This document shows, piece after piece, positions 13,201 through 26,300 of a DNA stretch of 64,000 nucleotides. The stretch comes from Epinephelus fuscoguttatus (lineage: Eukaryota > Chordata > Actinopteri > Perciformes > Serranidae). The stretch covers positions 28,623,643 through 28,687,642 of the forward strand of contig NC_064761.1 in NCBI RefSeq assembly GCF_011397635.1. Reading direction: 5' to 3'. Each line of letters starts with the position of its first letter. Position 1 is the first letter of the stretch. A program made the position numbers and the translations under genes. The notes under the pieces were generated by a model that was not told where the DNA came from, searched no databases, and saw nothing but the letters and a program-made list of their open reading frames with translations.

Positions 13201-14287
13201 TCATAAGGACAGAGGGATGTCATATGCTGTAAAGCCCTGTGAGGCAAATTGTGATTTGTGATATTGGGCTTTATAAATAAAATTGAATTGAATTGAATAG
13301 TGTTGTGCTGAATAATACCAAGTCCCTTCAGGGAGTATTGATTAAGATTAATATTTCTTGCAATAACGTGCACGAATCCTGTAAGTATAACAATATGTCA
13401 TCTGCATACAGGCTGATTTTATGATGGGTTTACTGAAGACGAGAAACATTGAATGTTCAGCTCTAATTGAACATTGGAGCTGTGATGCTTTATGAAGTGA
13501 CTGGAATGTCCTCCTTTTCACCAGGTGCTGTGAGTGACATCAGTCCATATATAAAATATTATGAAGGCTTGTCGTACGACAGAGAAGAACTTCACAGAAA
13601 GCACCTGAGAGCCAAAAGAGCCTCACAGCCTCAGGACAACACACTGCAGCTGGACTTAACTGCTTTCAACAGGTAACTTCACATTTCTGTAACTGTGGCA
13701 GTTGTTTCAAAAGCCCTCTTAAACATAAACAGACTGGCTAAAAAATACGGTAGTCCTCTGTTTGAACACACCCTTAATTGGCTTCTAAATACACAACACA
13801 TGTCAACAATTAATCATCCATATTTGCCTGCTGTTGATAGATCTGCATACCTTCCACCAAAGCTTTGACCACATCTGTGAGCAGTTTGTGTTTCTGTTTC
13901 CTGCAGAACTTTCCGTCTGCATCTGAAACACGATGCAGCAGCATTTTCCGAAAACTTCACGGTGGTCAGTGAGAATGGTTCCATGTCAGCTGACCTCTCC
14001 CACATATATTCAGGAACACTAGAGGGTGCGTATGACCAAGACATCTGGCCCAAATAGGGGTGCAGATTTCCTGCAATTCAAGTCTGAGTGAATGTACTGG
14101 CATCAAAGTGCATCAACAATCATTTATAGATTTTGTGGTTTGGATATAACATTTGGATAAAAAATCTGCTTGTGGAAAAACATTCCTGGTTAATGAGAGT
14201 TGAGGAACAAAGTAAAATGTATTGAATTGTGTCTGAACGCTGCCCTTAATCTTTAAGTTTCTCTCTGTCTCTATCTTATCTGTTTAT

Positions 14288-14318
<31 letters not shown>

Positions 14319-17300
14319 CCATACCTCAGTTATCTCTGTTAATGCTCATGTCTCTGACCTTGACATGTTATCGCTTTTGATCTGGTCTTACAGGTGAATA
14401 TAATTCAGCCTGCCATGGCTCGGTCATACAGGGTCAGTTCGAGGGAACCATCCATACAGACAACGGGACCTATCACATAGAGCCAGTACATAGATACACC
14501 AGCAACCAAACAGATCACCACTCTATAATCTACCATGAGGATGACATGGGTAAGACTACCTTCTGTTTTTCACTTCAGGAAAAAGAGTTTTCAGAAAATC
14601 TTTCTTGAGAAAAAGTTTCTTTCGGAAACAGGATGAAAAATCAAATTCTGAGGGTTGTGCATCTGCAGACTGTCAGAGCAACACCTCATAAGCTCAGCTG
14701 CTTTTCCGGGCCATTTGGTTATGATGGCAGGAGCAAGACAAGAAATTCCTTTCTACAGTAGATCTCCCCCAACAGTTTGATTTATGGCCATCTTTGGCAT
14801 CTAGTCTCACAGAAAGACAAACAACGACAGCAAAATGCATCTTCCTCCTGTTGCTAATCCTCGTTTTCATACAGTATCTGTACAGTATCTGCAGCCTCGA
14901 GCTCTACTATGAACTAAGGTTACCAGAGGTCGATGAACTATACTTACCTCATAGTAAGAGTGTGGTTATAATATAACAACAGAACCTTTTCAGAGCTCTG
15001 TGGGGGTGTTGGCACCCTTCCTGGACACAGGCCAAAGAAAAGATAAACCGAAGATGGTGTGACTTTTGAAGGAGGGGGAGGAGAAATGGGGGGGCTAAAG
15101 TAAGGAGGAAGGTATGAAGATGAAAGAAGAGGAGGAGGAGGACGACGAAGGGGTATAACAGCAGGAGAAGGATATAAGTTTCTAAAGGGAGAGGAGAGAA
15201 GAAAAGGAGCATGTGGAGTATCTTGCAGGGTTTGAAGGCGCTGGAAACAAACTCTTAGCTGGCTTGTGTTGTCTTATGGTTTGTCCAGATGGCAGTCATC
15301 AGTGAGAGCTGTCAAAAAGTAATGTGTCAATGTGTATGTGCATGTGCATTTATATCTGCGTGTTTTCCTGGCTGCGCGTGCACGTTTGCATTAGAATAAG
15401 ATTATTTCCAAGAAAGTATTTTCCTGGAAACGGTGCATATCGTGCCAAACCCCCCTTGTGTTTGTCTTTAAGTCTACAGAGACTCCATGGCTGCCTTCCT
15501 CCCTACACCTCCCGCCATTTCTCCAGTCCCCTTCATGACTGTAGCAACATTTTCATGAGATAACGCTGCAGCTGACAAAATCCTGTTCTTTCATTCACAG
15601 GCCTGCATATCTGCAGGAAACTGTAAAAGATTTGGCGCACGATATTTCAATAAACAATCAGTGCTTCCCAACAAGTGTTAAATTGGGACTACCGGGGGCT
15701 GACATAATGTGTCTACTCCTGTGTGTATTTACACTTCCTGTGGGTGTCGTCGGCGTGGGGGCAACAAAGGTTATATAAGGATATTTCTCTCCCTTGGGAT
15801 GTAGGATGTTGTGAGGTCTCTCAAATCTGGGACACAGAGGGCGGCCCAAGGCAGTCATTTTGCAGCAATTAAAGTGTGATGACATCAGAACACCTGATCA
15901 CAGTCATCACCTGCTTGTTCTGCTTCAAAATCAAACACTTTTGAGAGGTTACAGGCATCATTTTACATATTAATAGTATGAAGAACCCCATCACAACATC
16001 ATATACCATGATAAGCAGAAGAATATCCCCTGATGAAGTCTGGACACTAGTGGTAGTGATGGTGGTTGTGCTAATGAGATGAAGGTAAATGCCTAACAAT
16101 CTGGATGTGATGTGTGAAGAGAGGAACCCTGGGTGTTAGATGAAATGAAAACTGGAGGTGCAACCAAATCCAGAATGTATGTTAGCATTGTACGTTTCTG
16201 CCAACCACAGATATGTAACATTGGTAGGTAGCGATGCACAATAATATTTGCACATCATCAATACTATCATTGGTTAGTCACGATAAGAGTATGAATGCAT
16301 AATATGATGTTCATTCAACTACAGAAGAGACTTGATGATCACTAAAATAAGGAAGGGAAAAAGGTGGAAATATCAATATCAGTATAGGTTACTGTATACA
16401 TATTGGCATATCAGGTATCGGCAAAATGTCCAATATCGTGCATCCTTATTTGTAGGTTATTATGTAGTGCAGTGGTTCCCAACTGGTCCAGCCACGAGGT
16501 CCAGCTTTCTCCTCAGTCATCAGTTCAAGCTCCACACAATTTGATATATTTGGCGTCATACTTGCATTTGGCCATGTCATCGAGGTAGTTGACTGTCACT
16601 TCTAGGAAGCTGCTGTTATTCACTCACTCTACAGAAGGAAACAGAACTTCAAAATAAAAGGTCTATGCCAGAAATTCTCTGTACTACAAAACAAAGTGTG
16701 TTTTTTACAAACTTGACAAGTTTGCTAGTCAGCTGTGGTCCATTCACAATGGACCACGATGCACCAGTTTAGAACCACTGACATAGCAGATAACATGAGG
16801 TTATGTTTAGGCACAAAAACAGAAAAGATCATGTTTTGGCCTAAAAAAAACTCTTTGGTGCCACAATCACAGCTTGAAATGTCGTGATGTCTAGCTAAAT
16901 AAAACAACAAAAAACTGTTTTGGTGGTGCAGTCGCTGCCAGAACAACTGTTTGCGATGTGTTTGTTGAATCACCTCCATCTCCCATTGACAAAGTCAGCT
17001 CATATGCATATAATCACAATGACGTCACTTTAGAGATGTGGATATGATACGTATAAAATGTATTGATGTAACATATCCATGGTTTCCAGAAACGCACAAT
17101 GCCAACATTTTCTTACGGAGACTGCTCAAGGGGGTGATTGATGTGTAGGAAAGGTCTGATTGATTTCGCCCAAAACTGACAAGTTACAACAGCAGAGAGG
17201 AGAAAGGTTTAAAAGTGAGACAGCAACGAAATGATTGCTTCATTGAGACTGTGACAAAATCTGGTTGGTAAATGTCTTTAGTCAGCTGAATAAGTTGGAA

Positions 17301-20300
17301 GAGAAAAAGAATGAATGAGAAGCATCAAAAGTCCTCCTGAATGAACTTCGGCTAGGCTTATGAGTAGACTAGAAATCTCTGTCCGTGTGTGTGTGTGTTT
17401 GTCTGTGTGTGTTTTGCACCCTAGTTTTATTATTCTCATACTTCCTTCAAATAAATAAAGAGTAACATACCCACTTAGAATATAACTGGAAATGTTTTAA
17501 TGTTTAACTCCAGGGCTATTAATTGCTCAAACTGAAAGTCATTTTACAGCCAGGAAGTAGTTTTAGTGAAGCTGTCTCTGATGTGACGCCTTTGCATTTT
17601 CCTTCAATATTTGTTTACAGTATGTCACCTGAAAACCTTCACTAAAACTTTCATTAAGGCTCAACATGTAAAAATCTGTCAAATCTTCAGTTTAACAATC
17701 ATGTAAATCAGTCTTCAAACACCTTTTTCTTCATGGGATTCATTGCCAAATTATATTTTACAAACATAGATGATTTATGGAACATCTCTTTGGGACACTG
17801 AACTTACTGTGTTGCAGCAATAGCTAAAGGTTATCAGTATTTTGCATTACTGCGAAAGTAACAGCTGGTACAGTCACAAGAAAACATGATTGTTCCCCCA
17901 CAAAGAGCCACACAGTATCAAGAGGAAAGCAGCTTCAGCTCCACAGAGGTTTCATCACTTGTCTAAATGGGGAGGACACAGGATGATACGGGATATCTGG
18001 GATACATAAAAGCTGGACTAAGCAAATCTCCCACCAAGCGTGCAACTCGTGTTATTTGTAAGACCACTTGGGCCTTGTGGTGAAATAGATCAGAGGTTTA
18101 ATTCAAGCAGTGGACATGCGTTCCTGAGACTCTCTCGTGGGCAAGGGGGAAAAACCTCCTTCACAGTCTTGTGTTATATTTAGGTTTAGGGTTATTTTGC
18201 ACTTGAGCTAACCATCGGGGCACTTGAGGGCACTTGGCCTGACCTGACATTCATGGGGCACTTGAGCAGGGACATAAGGGCAAAAATGCAAATGTACCAC
18301 TGCTGTACAGACAGATCTTCCATCAGTGAAAGGGCATTTCAACACTTAATGCTTTTCTCAGCCTGTGTTGTGCCTGCACCCAAGAAAATTAACTCCTTAA
18401 AGCCACAGTGTGTAGGAATTTCTCCCATCTAACACTGAAATCATAAATTGCATTCAAATGGATAGCGCACTTAAGCGCCTCACTGTTTCAAACACATATC
18501 GCAACAACGGTAGCCGTTGTGTACCAAAAAGCTATGATAACATTGATGAAACCGTGTCATCCGATACTTCATGGAGTATTCATTCAGGCTGCTACACAGA
18601 CAAACGCGAGGTGAGGTGATAAACCCCCTCCTCACCATGCTGGCTTTCTTGTCTTATGTCTATTTTGAAAGTCTTGTTGGTGCTTTTTGTGGTTGGCTTG
18701 GACGGTAATGGTTTGTGGCTGGGAGTCACTCATTGGGATGAGAAAATCAATTCGCCAGTCTGTAAACTCTCCTTCTGCTGATTTTTAGCTAGCTAGCAGG
18801 CGCTAGCCAGGCCAGCGTTTTCAAATGTAAACATTAGTAAACAGAGGAAATGGACACCAGCTGAACTAGCATCCTGCTAGCCATTGTACAGGAGTTGGAA
18901 AATAAACAGGACAAACTCCTTGTCGCATCAGTTTCCAACAGGATATCAGGAGCTGTAATATCCTTTCATTCATCGAAAACTTGGCCAAATCCTGGACAGC
19001 ACCATTCAGCCAGGGGACTCTTTTTCTTTAAGCCGATCTGACAGAGCAGAGGACTCTGATGAGAGAAGGAGATGACACCTGTGCTTTACAATGAATAAAG
19101 ACTGGTGTGATGGTGGAAATGTGAGGTGCTGTCCCAGTCTTGCTTGGATCACTGCGGGCGCTGTGACCATGCAGCCATCTTGTTGAGATGTGTGGACAGT
19201 GAAATCATTCCACAACCAGAAAGCATGGATTACCGGAACAATCCAGAACAATTATAAAGCAGTAACCACCGATGTCAGAAGTTGCAAAAAAAGGGCTAAA
19301 CTTCAGTGCACAAGTAAAAGGAGCTGATGGGATCACATTTCACTGGAGTTGTACGTTGTATAATTCCATGCGATAAATAAATGATTGATTGATTGACTTA
19401 AGAGTTAAAGATTGAAGATGGAGTGTTTATGTGTGATTGTGTAGCGAGACTCATTTCAAGACTCGATTCACAAGGCTTCAGTGTAATTTCTTACATTATT
19501 ATTAAAAGTAAAACTGGTTTCCTACAGCTGCTGCAGGGAATGTGAGTCTGGACTGAAATATGACACTGATTTTTCATTTGGGAAATCATTTTCCCGGCAA
19601 GTCCTGTACTGATAGTTTGTAATAGTTATGCAGCATGATTCTTTGCTTTTTAATTGGCAACTGAGTAAAAGAATAAATTACTGTTTGCAACTATGGCAAC
19701 GCAGGCCAGAAACATGTCTCTCCTACAGTGTGATGGGAGAGGAACAGACACAGAAACAAAATTAGAGAGAGACAGTGAGAACACAGGCAAGTAAAAAGGT
19801 CTGGAAATAATTCTGTCAGTGGGTCGACGCCCGGCATTTAGGCCTCCACCTCCACCCCCACCCCCGCAGCCCACCCCCACTCATACCATGTATAGAACGA
19901 ATCACTGGTTTGTGACTGGCTGGAGGACTTTCGTAGGATGGTGTGATCCAATCATGTGTTTCCTCTCCCTCACTGCAGGTCCATGTCTGTTCCAGGGAGA
20001 TGAACTGGTGAATGAGTTTTTCACACGCTCATACATGCACATGCACATCCCCTTGAAGTTCTTATGGGTCACCAGTTTATGGGCAAAACATTGCCTGATT
20101 CTGTCACTCATATTACTGCGTAGGACATGTGAGAGTGATTATTAAGTCATGTGACTCTACTGTACTTTGGGGAACTCAAAGCCCAGTTTTTGTCCACATG
20201 AATGTTGCTGGAATAGTTTGTTTCCTTTACCATCAGGGTTTAACCGAAGGGTTTGTGCTGCATCCCACTGAGACCTATTGTTTTCATTACTTTACATTAT

Positions 20301-23300
20301 TCTGAAACATCTCACAGCAGTGTACTTTACATTACATTCTTTCATCCATATTCGTATGCAGATTGCACAACAGTCCCTGACCATAAACCCCATACACTCT
20401 GTTGCAATGATGTTCTTTTGGCTCCATTCATTTTCTTGGAATTGTGTGTCTTTGCCAATGCAACAAGACGTGCCAGTCTCTGCAAATGCAGTGCCTCCCT
20501 GGACTGCAATCCCATCACCATTGCATCAATCTGAACGAGGCAGCCATCCCAGAGCTGTTGCAAATCTCATACGACAGTGTTATTTTAGTGAAATCAAACC
20601 AGCAGCTATCACAGCGTTTTCCACAGGCCGCCCTGTGGCTCCCACTCAGGACCACAGCGGTGGTTTCCAAACACGGGTCCTGTATTTATAAAGTGTCTGA
20701 GAATATGTCGATGCTTCTGTTAATGTTGTTTGACGTTCTGGTCACTGAGGAGTCAAGCCCAATGGATTTCTGCTCGTATCATTTTAAATAGTTCTGTATA
20801 AGAAGCATAGTTTAAATGTTTGACCTCCTTGCAAGCTGCATGTCTTTGATTTATTTTGGCATTGTTCCAACAACTCATTGGTTGGCCTTTGTCACGGGAA
20901 AGGACTGCTCAGTATGGGAAAGTGGGTAAAGAATAAATAACATGGAATTTTGCTTCTTACATCTGAAAAGTGATAAATCTAGCTTCCAGGAAACAAACCT
21001 TTCATCTTTTCTATAACTGGGGTCATAAAGCAATAACTCTGACCTCGAGCAGCTGTTAAGTACACAAGATAAATCACATGACTCACTAGACTTACTTTGT
21101 TTATGAGACCTTGTAATGTCAGAAAAGAAACATAACACACAATTGCTAATAATTAAAATCTGTTTACTGATTTGACTTGGATTATATCTGTACTGCCAGT
21201 GTTTAAATCAGCATCCCCTCCCTCGATCAGTGCTCCTGGTCAAACACAAACACAATGCAGTACAGCTAGAATCCTGACTTCAGCACAAACAAATAATTTT
21301 TGTTCAGAGATCAGACTGTGGCACTGGTCCACATCACATTTACTTTATGAACTTATCTTTCACAATGTCTTGTTCGCTTCAACAAATAAACAGTCGTGGG
21401 CTGAATCAAAACTCACTTTTGATCTCAGTTCAATTATTTATTGTGATTGGTGAGCAGTGCTTTATTTGGGACACTGTACGCCCACATTTAAGTGAGTCAT
21501 TGATGTGTTCAGTCATTTACGGAACATGTTCAAGAGTAAAATTACAGACACAGTGTTTGCTTGTGTGTGTGTTTTGGCCTCCATCGTTGTGTGTGTTTGA
21601 CTGAAGTAAAGGGTGACAACCTCTGGGATGTTTGGTTGTGTGCTCGTCACACACTGAGCGAGTGTTGTTAATGATGCTGTCGGCAAAGCAGTAATGATTG
21701 TGCTAAGTGGCTAATGGGCATGTAGCTACTTCCACGTTTCAGATGATACGTCATGTGTGTAGTTGACCAATGAAGATGAGTTTACATATCACCTTGGGTT
21801 CGTCCTTCACCTTCTCAAAATGATCCCACACTTTGGATTTCCTGCCCGACATGTTATTAACTAGCCTGTGGAATAACTGCAGGTACCAGTCCTGGAAATT
21901 AACGTGACTCCTGTCCAGTTTTCTCCAGGTACTCCAGCTTCCTCCCAAAGGCATGCAGGTTAATTGGTGACTCTAAATTGTCCATAGGTGTGAATGTGAA
22001 AGGTGTGAATGGTTGTCTGTCTCTGTGTGTCAGTCCTGTGATAGTCTGGTGACCTGTCCAGGGTGAACCTCTGCCTCCCCAGAACCCCTAACAGGATAAG
22101 CAGTTATGGAAAATGAATGAACAGTCACTTACACCACTAACTTCTTTATCACACTCTGTTTGTTTTTCTGCAGTCTTCCCGTCCATAAGACCTGCCTCTG
22201 ATGGATTCTGTGCTGCAGAACATCTAAACCTCCTCCCCCAAAGCCTCAGCTCCGATGAGGTAGGACAATCCAGACATCACCTCAGTAAACGCTGACACAA
22301 AAACACCTACGCACACTCTGCCTTGCTTTCTTTCTTTTTCTGCCCTCACCCTCAAAACGTCCTCCTCCGCATTACCATTTATAGCCAATTAACTCCTGAC
22401 CCACAAACATTTCTTGAAGGAAATTGTGTCTGATTCATCTGTAAATATAACTGACCTTATTCATGAGCGCATTCGCTCATTTTGGTTGCTTTTTATTTAG
22501 TCTGTTGAGTCACCAGCAGCAAATTACAGGGTTCAGGATGATATGACGGTAACAGAAATGCTGTGTAAGATATAGAAAGCTGAGAGATGAGCTGCATCTT
22601 TGCAGGCCTAAGTACATTTGCAATGTAAAGTGATTACTGCGAATCCAAACAAACTAGACGACCTTCACTCTGTTTACAAAACCAGGTATGATGGAATAAA
22701 CATCTGCCAGATACATTTAGCTAATCTCTCCCTTGGGTGCTCTATTTGTTGTTGACTTTTGACCTACTGGGTGGTGGCCCCAGTGTTCATTATCAACAAT
22801 GGATGTCGAGACACGTTGGTATGAATACATTCAAATCAACATGCCTGCTGGCGGAGATCATTTCCACTGTTTGATCGTGAAATGGTCAAAACAGATGTTG
22901 TTCCCAGTGGAATGTTCTCGTCCCATCTCCCACTGGGACCTGCGGCATCCCAGTTATTATGACATCATGTTTTGCAGCTTCAAAATAATGACAAGTAGTC
23001 ACTCAGTCTGAGGAGAGATGCAAGTACATGATTCACCAGGATTCAATCTGCTTCCCAGATTGTCTCCCCTTTAAAATCTGTTTTTCCTGTGTCTGTGATT
23101 TACCTACAGGAGGCACCAGTGAGCCGGGTGAGGAGAACACTGGATGAGTCAAAGACCAGCTGCCTGCTCCACCTCCATGCTGACCACTACTACTGCCAGA
23201 AGTTCAAGTCAGTCGAGGCTGTTGTGAGTCAGGTGATCGGTTCAGACCTGTTGTCTTTCATCATCATTCATCTTGGTGTCACTCTGACAACACATGATGT

Positions 23301-26300
23301 TTCATATGTGGTACACATTTAGAGAACAAGTGTTCTTGCGCTGCTGGTAGTTGAAAGGGTTAAGACATACACACACACACACACACACACGGACAGAGAT
23401 TTCTAGACTACTCATGAAGCCTAGCCGAAGTTCATTCAGGAGGACTTTTATGCTTCTCATTCATTCTTTTTCTCGATCTCAATGAAGCAATCATTTTGTT
23501 GCTGTCTCACTTTTAAACCTGCTGTAACTTGTCAGTTTTGGGAGAAATCAATCAGACCTTTCCTACACATCAATCACCCCCTTGAGCAGTCTCCATAAGA
23601 AAATATTGGCATTGTGCGTTTCTGGAAACCACGGATATGTTACATCAATACATTTTATGCGTATCATATCTACATCTCTAAAGTGACGTCATTCTGATTA
23701 TATGCATATGAACTGACTTTGTCAATGGGAGATGGAGGTGATTCAACAAACACATCGCAAACAGTTGCATTTTTAGCACGGTTGTCCTGGCAGCGACTGC
23801 ACCACCAAAACAGTTTTTTGTTGTTTTATTTAGCTAGACATCACAACATTTCAAGCTGTGATTGTGGCACCAAAACCAGTTTTTTTAGGCCAAAACATGA
23901 TCTTTTCATAACTGTTTCTGTGCCTAAACATAACCTCATGTTATCTGCTATGTCAGTGGTTCTAAACTGGTGCATCGTGGTCCATTGTGAATGGACCACA
24001 GCTGACTAGCAAACTTGTCAAGTTTGTAAAAAACACACTTTGTTTTGTAGTACAGAGAATTTCTGGCACAGACCTTTTATTTTGAAGTGCTGTTTCCTTC
24101 TGTAGAGTGAGTGAATAACAGCAGCTTCCTAGAAGTGACAGTCAACTACCTCGATGACATGGCCAAATGCAAGTATGACGCCAAATATATCAAATTGTGT
24201 GGAGCTTGAACTGATGACTGAGGAGAAAGCTGGACCTCGTGGCTGGACCAGTTGGGAACCACTGCACTACATAATAACCTACAAATAAGGATGCACGATA
24301 TTGGACATTTTGTCAATACCTGATATGCCAATATGTATAACCTATCAGAAATATCAATACTGATATTGATATTTCCATTTTTTTCCCTTCCTTATTTTAG
24401 TCTCTTCTGTAGTGGAATGAACATCATATTATGCATTCATACTCATTCACTATTGTGACTAACCAATTTCTAACCAATGATAGTATTGCTGATGTGCAGA
24501 TATTATTGTGCATCGCTACCTACCAATGTTACATATCTGTGGTTGGCAGAAACGTACAATGCTAACATACATTCTGGATTTGGTTGCACCTCCAGTTCAG
24601 GTTCTGTGCCCTATTTTCCGTGTACACAAAGTTCACAGTGAGGCAGTGAGATGCTGCTGATACCTGAGCTGCCCAATGTCTCGGAGAACACAATGTACTC
24701 CGGAGCATTTCCACCGTAATGGAACATCCAGCAGGAGCATCACAACACAACAGGATTTCCTCGGCTGTTGGCCGAGCTGAGCATGCTTTGTTTACAAATC
24801 TGTCTCTGAATATGGCGTCCTGGATTTTGGGTACGCGGTACTGCAATCAAAGTTCACTTGAGTGCTACAATCTTATCTTGATGAATCAAAGGAACTATGA
24901 GCAGGTGGCATCATTTGGCACTAGATCAATGGTGTTTCTTATTTTGTCATGCTTCAACATACATAGATTAAGGTCCTGAATATTGGATTTAAATGTTTTA
25001 CCTGAGCGGACCTACAGTAATATGAGCAGTGTGCAATCTGCTATCAAATGTCCTTGTGAAATATTTCAGGATTTCCATGTTAATCTCTGATTAAAGGAGC
25101 AGTTTGCTGCACAGGCAGGCATTTTAATCATGATTGAAACTTTGCTTTGTTTTGGCCGCTTTTCCATGTAATGACCAACATCTAATGACTGAATGAAAGT
25201 GAGAGGAAGACAATTTGTTTTGCAGTACTTCATTATTCACCGTTGACATATTCAGCAATACTTAATAAAGGGCCAAGCTGTTGTGGCTGAGGCTGAATAA
25301 AGCACCAAATGCCAGGGCCTGCACAGACGCACACAGCTGTCGTGGTGTTGCACACAGTGGCAGTAGGGAGGAGGTTGAGAACTTTGTCGCTCTTTGAGAA
25401 CATGGTGGCTTACGGATTACAGACATTCGGCCTAATAAGATTTTGCGCTTTCAGTGCCAGGTGTAAAGGTCTGGCACAGAGCCACCAGTCCACATGATTG
25501 ACCTGTCACCTCCTGTTTTTTAGCCCCTTTAGTGTGAAATAACAACTCTGTATGTGCCATGCTGAGGACGAGCTGCAGAAGCATACATGGTAGATGTTTG
25601 TCATAAAAAGTACAAAAAAATAGTAAGACAACATGATCTGGAAATTTCAGGACCTGCCCCTTGCGTTTAATGCACTCTATACTCCTCTTTCATTTGCCGT
25701 AACTGCTTATCCTGTAGGGGGCTGGAGCCTATATCACAGCTGACACTGGGCAACAGGTGGGATACACCCTGGACAGGTCACCAGACTATCACAGGGCTGA
25801 CACATAGAGACAGACAACCATTCACACTCACATTCACACCTACAGACAATTTAGAGTCACTGATTAACCTGCATGTCTTTGGACTGTGGGAGGAAGCTGG
25901 AGTACCTGGAGAAAACCCACGCTGACACGGGTTGTGATTGTGTGAAGCAGTGGTTAGTGTTGTTTCCTCACAGCCAGAGGGTTCCTGGTTCGAACCCCAG
26001 GGTGGTGGAGCCTTTCTGCACAGAGTCTGCATTCTCTCCCCATGTCAGTGTGGGTTTTCTCTTGGTGCTCCGTCTTCCTCCTACAATCCAAAGACATGTA
26101 GGTTAAGTGGTGACTCTAAATTGTCCATACAAATACGAGCACGGTTGTCTGTCTTTATGTGTCAGTCCTGTGATAGTCTGGCGACCTGTCCAGGTTGTAC
26201 CCTGCTTCTGGGATAGACTCTAGCCCCTCAGGACCCCCAACAAGATAAGCAGGTCCAGAAAATGAATTAATTAATAATTCTACAGATGCAAAGTTGTTGA

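Larger units (their letters stand above)
16150..17399 (+). repeat. Long inverted repeat, copy 1 (intron 4)
   Basis: The reverse complement matches 23370-24597 along nearly its full length with few differences. Shared landmarks include CTGGAGGTGCAACCAAATCC at the left end, the hAT MITE in the middle, GATTGATTTCGCCCAAAACT and, at the right end, AGACTAGAAATCTCTGTCCG running into a GT microsatellite. The orientation is opposite to copy 2. Confidence 0.9.
14550..22173 (+). other. Intron 4 (7.6 kb), repeat-rich
   Basis: Holds the first 1.25 kb inverted-repeat copy (16150-17399), a MITE-like piece at 18394 onward, a C-rich/G4 tract (19841-19880) and a SINE S1 copy (21917-22121). A pre-repeat stretch at about 16030-16150 resembles 29985-30110 in intron 8 (GTCTGGACACTAGTGG, AATGAGATGA, CTGGATGTG). 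The remainder, 14550-16030 and 19000-21900, shows no recognisable coding or repeat content. Confidence 0.7.

Noticed and set aside
13814..14053. 79-codon frame on the - strand
   Set aside because: Antisense shadow of exon 3.
22174..23232. ADAM17 (TACE) as the identity of the protease
   Set aside because: YEGLSY and RAKRA in the prodomain, SPSQG and the AHWWA transmembrane start are ADAM10 features.
16403..24331. Two matching 61-codon frames beginning MAYQV in opposite orientation
   Set aside because: They are the same non-coding repeat read from the two inverted copies, crossing the MITE terminus; not genes.
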